55,818 bases of DNA from Candidatus Gottesmanbacteria bacterium. GTDB taxonomy: Bacteria > Patescibacteriota > Microgenomatia > UBA10105 > UBA927. The notes below the pieces were generated by a model. The model was not told where the DNA came from. It made no database searches and saw nothing but the letters and a program-made list of their open reading frames with translations. Numbering within the stretch: the stretch's first letter is position 1; each line of letters begins with the position of its first letter. This document shows positions 54,804 to 55,818 of the stretch, piece by piece. The position numbers were made by a program, and so were the translations under genes. The stretch lies in contig JACREM010000047.1 in assembly GCA_016218215.1 (NCBI GenBank), positions 1 to 55,818 on the forward strand. Direction: 5' to 3'.

Positions 54804-55818
54804 ATGTATTACAGATCAATACTAGACCTCATTGGAAATACTCCACTTGTAAAAGTTAATGCGCTTAATCCAAATCCAAACGTAACTCTCCTCTCAAAAC
54901 TTGAATATTTTAATCCCGGTGGTTCAGTCAAAGATCGTATTGGTACGACCATGATTGATCGTGCCGAGAGACTTGGAAAGTTAAAACCTGGAGGAACCAT
55001 CGTCGAGCCTACGTCGGGAAATACCGGCACTGGTCTTGCCATGGTAGCGTCAATACGAGGATATAAAACAATCTTTGTCATGCCGGATAAAATGAGCGAC
55101 GAAAAGAGAAATTTACTTCGCGCATACGGTGCAAAGGTGGTCATCACTCCTACGGCAGTGCTTGCTGAAGATGAACGGAGTTACTATAAAGTGTCAGATA
55201 GACTTGCAAAAGAAATAAAAGGAGCCTATAAGCCGGATCAATACCACAATCCGGCAAACCCTGACGCACATTACAAAACTACAGGACCTGAAATCTGGAA
55301 CCAGACAGAAGGGAAAATTACCCATTTTGTCTGCGGCATGGGTACAGGAGGGACAATCACAGGAGTTGGAAAATATCTCAAAGAGAAAAATCCAAAAATC
55401 CAGATTATCGGAGTAGATCCGGTAGGATCAGTATATACTGAATATAAAAAATCTGGTAAATTTCCTAAGATATTTAAAACGTATAAAGTGGAGGGAGTGG
55501 GAGAAGATTTTATCCCTACCACTATTGATTTTCAATATATAGACGATGTTATACAGGTTGCAGATCAGGAATGTTTTCTGACAGCCCGAGAGTACGCCAG
55601 AAAAGAAGGCATACTCGTTGGTGGATCTTCTGGTATGGCGCTGTACGCAGCTCTTCGGCTCTCAAAAAAATTAACAGCAGGTACCATTGTGGTACTCCTG
55701 CCTGACAGCGGAAAATCATACCTCACAAAAATGTATAACGATGTATGGATGCGGGAAAACGGATTTTTACCACACGCATCTGAGGGTGTCACTATAGGAC
55801 AAGTTCTTTCAAAGAAAA
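54804..55818 (+). CDS. Cystathionine beta-synthase / cysteine synthase-family PLP enzyme (partial, runs off window)
   Basis: YRSILDLIGNTPLVKVNAL, LEYFNPGGSVKDRIG, EPTSGNTGTGLAMVAS, FVCGMGTGGTITGVGKYLKEKNP, GGSSGMALYAAL; C-terminal EGVTIGQVLSKK looks like the start of a CBS domain. Absent from the ORF track because it has no stop. Confidence 0.9.
   Translation, partial: MYYRSILDLIGNTPLVKVNALNPNPNVTLLSKLEYFNPGGSVKDRIGTTMIDRAERLGKLKPGGTIVEPTSGNTGTGLAMVASIRGYKTIFVMPDKMSDEKRNLLRAYGAKVVITPTAVLAEDERSYYKVSDRLAKEIKGAYKPDQYHNPANPDAHYKTTGPEIWNQTEGKITHFVCGMGTGGTITGVGKYLKEKNPKIQIIGVDPVGSVYTEYKKSGKFPKIFKTYKVEGVGEDFIPTTIDFQYIDDVIQVADQECFLTAREYARKEGILVGGSSGMALYAALRLSKKLTAGTIVVLLPDSGKSYLTKMYNDVWMRENGFLPHASEGVTIGQVLSKK

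Noticed and set aside
1-55818. CRISPR array, transposon ends or restriction/defence cluster
   Set aside because: No regularly spaced repeats, transposase, nuclease/methyltransferase pair or known defence gene was seen.

Overview
This 55.8 kb window is gene-dense and looks like a chromosome segment from a small bacterial genome. The gene content suggests Candidate Phyla Radiation (Patescibacteria)-like, but that is inference, not a computed phylogeny. TGA and TAG both end full-length genes, so the code appears standard. Main blocks: (i) an accessory, partly decayed stretch at about 1-5.1 kb: Kelch fragment, GT4 glycosyltransferase, tRNA-Glu, amber-interrupted nucleotidyltransferase, retropepsin/DUF5678-like pair, orphans; (ii) DNA repair: Y-family polymerase, rarA, lexA, uvrB-uvrA-tgl-uvrC; (iii) a gluconeogenic/acetate run: phosphohexomutase, PGI/PMI, ppsA, eno, gpmI, archaeal-type FBP aldolase/phosphatase, acyl-CoA synthetase; (iv) SecG, a solute-binding protein and an MFP/ABC exporter; (v) add, guaB without CBS domains, glyA; (vi) rpsB-tsf-frr-rseP; (vii) a proline cluster, proB-proA-proC-csaA-proS, behind a convincing T-box leader; (viii) rpsU, yqeY, ybeY, dnaX, ybaB; (ix) an adenosine-kinase-like gene, ahcY and a cystathionine-synthase-like gene running off the end. 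The strongest leads are the T-box over proBAC/proS, a two-part TTCGGGT motif shared by the lexA/uvrB and polymerase promoter regions (candidate SOS operator), an attenuator-like rpsB leader, short-word A/T-rich repeats sitting in frame in protein linkers, and a Ser-to-Thr change at the presumed nucleophile of the phosphoglycerate mutase. No rRNA, CRISPR array, transposase or prophage was seen.
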